NCBI GenBank assembly: GCA_018500005.2
Contig: JAHBAP020000365.1
Coordinates: forward strand, 1 to 7,908
DNA: 7,908 nucleotides
DNA from: Mycobacterium sp.
Lineage (GTDB): Bacteria; Actinomycetota; Actinomycetes; Mycobacteriales; Mycobacteriaceae
Direction of reading: 5' to 3'
This document shows, piece after piece, positions 6,687-7,908 of the stretch; within the stretch, counting starts at the first letter, position 1; every line of letters starts with the position of its first letter. The notes beneath the pieces are model-generated. The model was not told where the DNA came from. It saw only the letters and a program-made list of their open reading frames with translations, and ran no database searches. Position numbers and translations under genes: made by a program.

Positions 6687-7121
6687 GTGGATGGAATACC
6701 CGAGACCGGCTGGGCGCGCCTCAGCTACTACATCGACGTGCGTTTGGCGCAGTTGCGGTGGTCGCTGGAGGACCTTGCCGCAGCCGGTGGGCCGGCCCCG
6801 GGGACGCTCTACAAGGCGCGTCGACAGGGCCGGCCATTGCGGGCGCGGACCGCGACCCGGCTGGAGGCCGCCCTGGGTTGGCCGGTCGGCTCGGTGCCGC
6901 GAGTGTTGTCCGGAGGCACCCCGGAGTCCCCGCTGTCGGCGCCCCCGCAGGCGCGGGTCGGTGACGTGGCCGCCGAGTTGGCTGCCAGCAGCGGTGTGAG
7001 CGCTGCCCATCGTGAACTGCTCATCAAAGAGGTCCTACTCGCAGTGGCCACCGTGCTCAACATCCCGCAAGCCGGACCCGACGATCCCGGCCGGGAGGTG
7101 GCCGATGCCCACGCCTCCTGA
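6687..7121 (+). CDS. Cro/C1-type (XRE) helix-turn-helix transcriptional regulator
   Basis: A 144-residue protein with a helix-turn-helix domain at about residues 16-65: SLEDLAAAGG (26-35) is the first helix of the motif and TLYKARRQG (40-48) the probable recognition helix. It is followed by TATRLEAALGWPVGSV and a VLSGG segment, the pattern of Cro/C1 regulators I associate with mycobacterial plasmids and phages. The C-terminal part has a predicted helix (about 107-125) that could serve oligomerisation. The GTG at 6687 has no ribosome site but lies six bases after a TANNNT hexamer, so a leaderless transcript beginning at the start codon is likely. It is transcribed away from the type IV secretion operon and faces a long inverted repeat, suggesting that it controls its own unit and the divergent operon. 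Whether it represses or activates cannot be read from sequence. Confidence 0.87.
   Translation: MDGIPETGWARLSYYIDVRLAQLRWSLEDLAAAGGPAPGTLYKARRQGRPLRARTATRLEAALGWPVGSVPRVLSGGTPESPLSAPPQARVGDVAAELAASSGVSAAHRELLIKEVLLAVATVLNIPQAGPDDPGREVADAHAS
7093..7098 (+). promoter_or_regulatory. Ribosome-binding site of the three-helix membrane protein
   Basis: GGGAGG lies six bases before ATG 7105, inside the end of the regulator gene. It sets the start of the membrane protein and argues against the longer upstream reading. Confidence 0.7.
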
Positions 7122-7776
7122 CCGATTCGATGAGATCCGCCGTAAGTGGATCGCGCGCTATCAGCATGGGTTCACGTTTCAGAAGCGCCGCCAGGAGGTC
7201 TTGGCACGCCAGATCCGAGACAGGGCGTGGGAGAAGACCGGCGCCCGCGTCGATCCCGCTGACGACGACGTCATCCACTCCCTGTTCCGGCGGGGCCACA
7301 ACACCGTCTACGCGCTGCAGGACTTGGCCATCATCGGTGTGCTGGCGATAGCCGCGCCGCTGGGGTGGCCGCTGGGGAAGGCGCTCTATCACAGCGTCAT
7401 TCAGCTCATTCCCGGTGAGTTGCGGTCCTATCCGATCGCGGCGTTCCTGTGGTCGGCGGTGATCGTCGGAGTGCCGCTGCCGTTGCTCTACAGCCCAGGT
7501 GCGTCCTGGGCCACGACACTGGTCATCCCCTGGATCATCGCGCAGGTTCCCGCAGCGCTGCTGGCCGCGGGGATCTACGGCATCCTCGAAGGCTGGCTCG
7601 CTGTCGACGGTGCCCGCGACTGGTGGCCGATGCGCCCACCGGCCGACCACGACGTGGTCGATTTCGGGCTGCACCCTGACGACCTGACCATGCCGCCGAC
7701 CCCGTTCAACACCATCAGTGAGGCCCCGCTGGGGGAGCGCACGCCTATCAGGCGCGATGCGGAGCATCATGGTTAA
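7105..7776 (+). CDS. Three-helix membrane protein, candidate membrane partner of the coupling ATPase
   Basis: A 223-residue protein of unrecognised family. It has a charged cytosolic N-terminus (about 1-65, rich in Arg, Lys, Asp), three hydrophobic segments (about 68-92, 109-129 and 136-164), and a polar acidic/proline-rich tail (165-223). ATG 7105 is preceded by GGGAGG six bases upstream and lies inside the end of the regulator gene (17 bp overlap). The frame is open further upstream, but that part would overlap the regulator more deeply. Its stop overlaps the start of the VirD4-like ATPase gene by 8 bp, so the two are almost certainly co-translated. Because that ATPase lacks its own membrane helices, this protein is a natural candidate for its anchor or adaptor. 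That role is inferred from topology and neighbourhood only. Confidence 0.8.
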   Translation: MPTPPDRFDEIRRKWIARYQHGFTFQKRRQEVLARQIRDRAWEKTGARVDPADDDVIHSLFRRGHNTVYALQDLAIIGVLAIAAPLGWPLGKALYHSVIQLIPGELRSYPIAAFLWSAVIVGVPLPLLYSPGASWATTLVIPWIIAQVPAALLAAGIYGILEGWLAVDGARDWWPMRPPADHDVVDFGLHPDDLTMPPTPFNTISEAPLGERTPIRRDAEHHG

Positions 7777-7908
7777 GCAGCCGCAGACCCCCTATTGCGG
7801 CTTCGTCCGCGACGAAAACGACTACCTGCATGTGGTTCGCTCCGCCGCGCATGTGCTGGTGACCGGACCCACCGAGATCGGCAAATCACGCAGGATTCTG
7901 CTTCCCGC
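7769..7908 (+). CDS. VirD4/TraG-type coupling ATPase (5' part only)
   Basis: Only the first 46 codons are in the window. The peptide begins MVKQPQTPYCGFVRDEN and reaches a perfect Walker A, GPTEIGKS, at residues 33-40 in the context HVLVTG...RRILLP. This matches the 'GPTxxGKSRxxLxP' start of the nucleotide-binding domain of type IV coupling proteins, which bring the relaxase-DNA complex to the channel. Possible starts are ATG 7769 (GGAG close upstream), in-frame ATG 7757 and GTG 7718. An in-frame TGA at 7685-7687 limits the N-terminus, so none of these gives room for the two N-terminal helices of canonical VirD4. The gene overlaps the preceding membrane-protein gene by 8 bp. Beyond the P-loop the identity is uncertain, but the context makes a coupling protein by far the best reading. 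Confidence 0.8.
   Translation, partial: MVKQPQTPYCGFVRDENDYLHVVRSAAHVLVTGPTEIGKSRRILLP

Noticed and set aside
7057..7770. Minus-strand open frame of 237 codons opposite the three-helix protein
   Set aside because: Composition is charged and domain-free, and the plus-strand gene has a good ribosome site, helices and coupled neighbours.
1..7908. CRISPR array, tRNA/rRNA gene, insertion sequence or attachment site
   Set aside because: No regularly spaced repeats, no cloverleaf or rRNA sequence, no transposase or integrase motifs, and no terminal repeats were seen. The window is nearly fully covered by coding regions.

Overview
The window is GC-rich and almost entirely coding. It looks like part of a conjugative element (plasmid or integrative element) from a high-GC actinobacterium, most likely a mycobacterium or close relative. 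The main reasons are the overall composition, a Cro/C1-type regulator with the 'GGPxxxTL...LGWxxGS' pattern I associate with mycobacterial plasmid and phage regulators, and that regulator's GTG start, which has no ribosome site and sits about 7 bases after a TANNNT -10 box (a leaderless gene, common in mycobacteria). The genus is an inference; the type of system is much firmer.

There are two divergent transcription units around a control region of about 110 bp (6578-6686). The leftward unit (6577 down to 1) has six genes: a small two-helix membrane protein; a 483-residue single-pass protein with a long acidic disordered cytosolic part and a discoidin/galactose-binding-like extracytoplasmic domain; a TcpC/VirB8-like protein; a 101-residue two-helix protein (VirB2/TcpD-like position); a 954-residue VirB4/TcpF/ConE-type ATPase with a VirB3-like membrane segment at its N-terminus; and a multi-pass VirB6/TcpH/ConG-like protein cut by the window edge. 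The order VirB8-like, small membrane protein, VirB4, VirB6-like is that of Tcp/ICEBs1-style type IV secretion systems of Gram-positive bacteria. Three junctions are ATGA stop/start overlaps, so the unit is very probably one translationally coupled operon. The TcpC-VirB2-like junction instead carries two short hairpins and a fresh strong ribosome site.

The rightward unit (6687 to the right edge) holds the Cro/C1 regulator, a three-helix membrane protein overlapping it by 17 bp, and the start of a VirD4/TraG-type coupling ATPase overlapping the membrane protein by 8 bp. The coupling protein reaches its Walker A motif within about 40 residues, and an in-frame stop at 7685-7687 rules out a longer membrane-spanning N-terminus. 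The membrane anchor may therefore be encoded separately by the preceding gene.

Between the two promoters lies a 14+14 bp inverted repeat (one mismatch, 6-base centre), the best candidate operator for coordinated control of both units. Together these parts would make a membrane channel (VirB8-, VirB6- and VirB2-like), its motor (VirB4), a substrate-recruiting ATPase (VirD4-like), a possible surface-recognition module (discoidin-like protein) and a regulator. No relaxase, oriT, peptidoglycan hydrolase, integrase or replication gene is visible here; they would lie outside.
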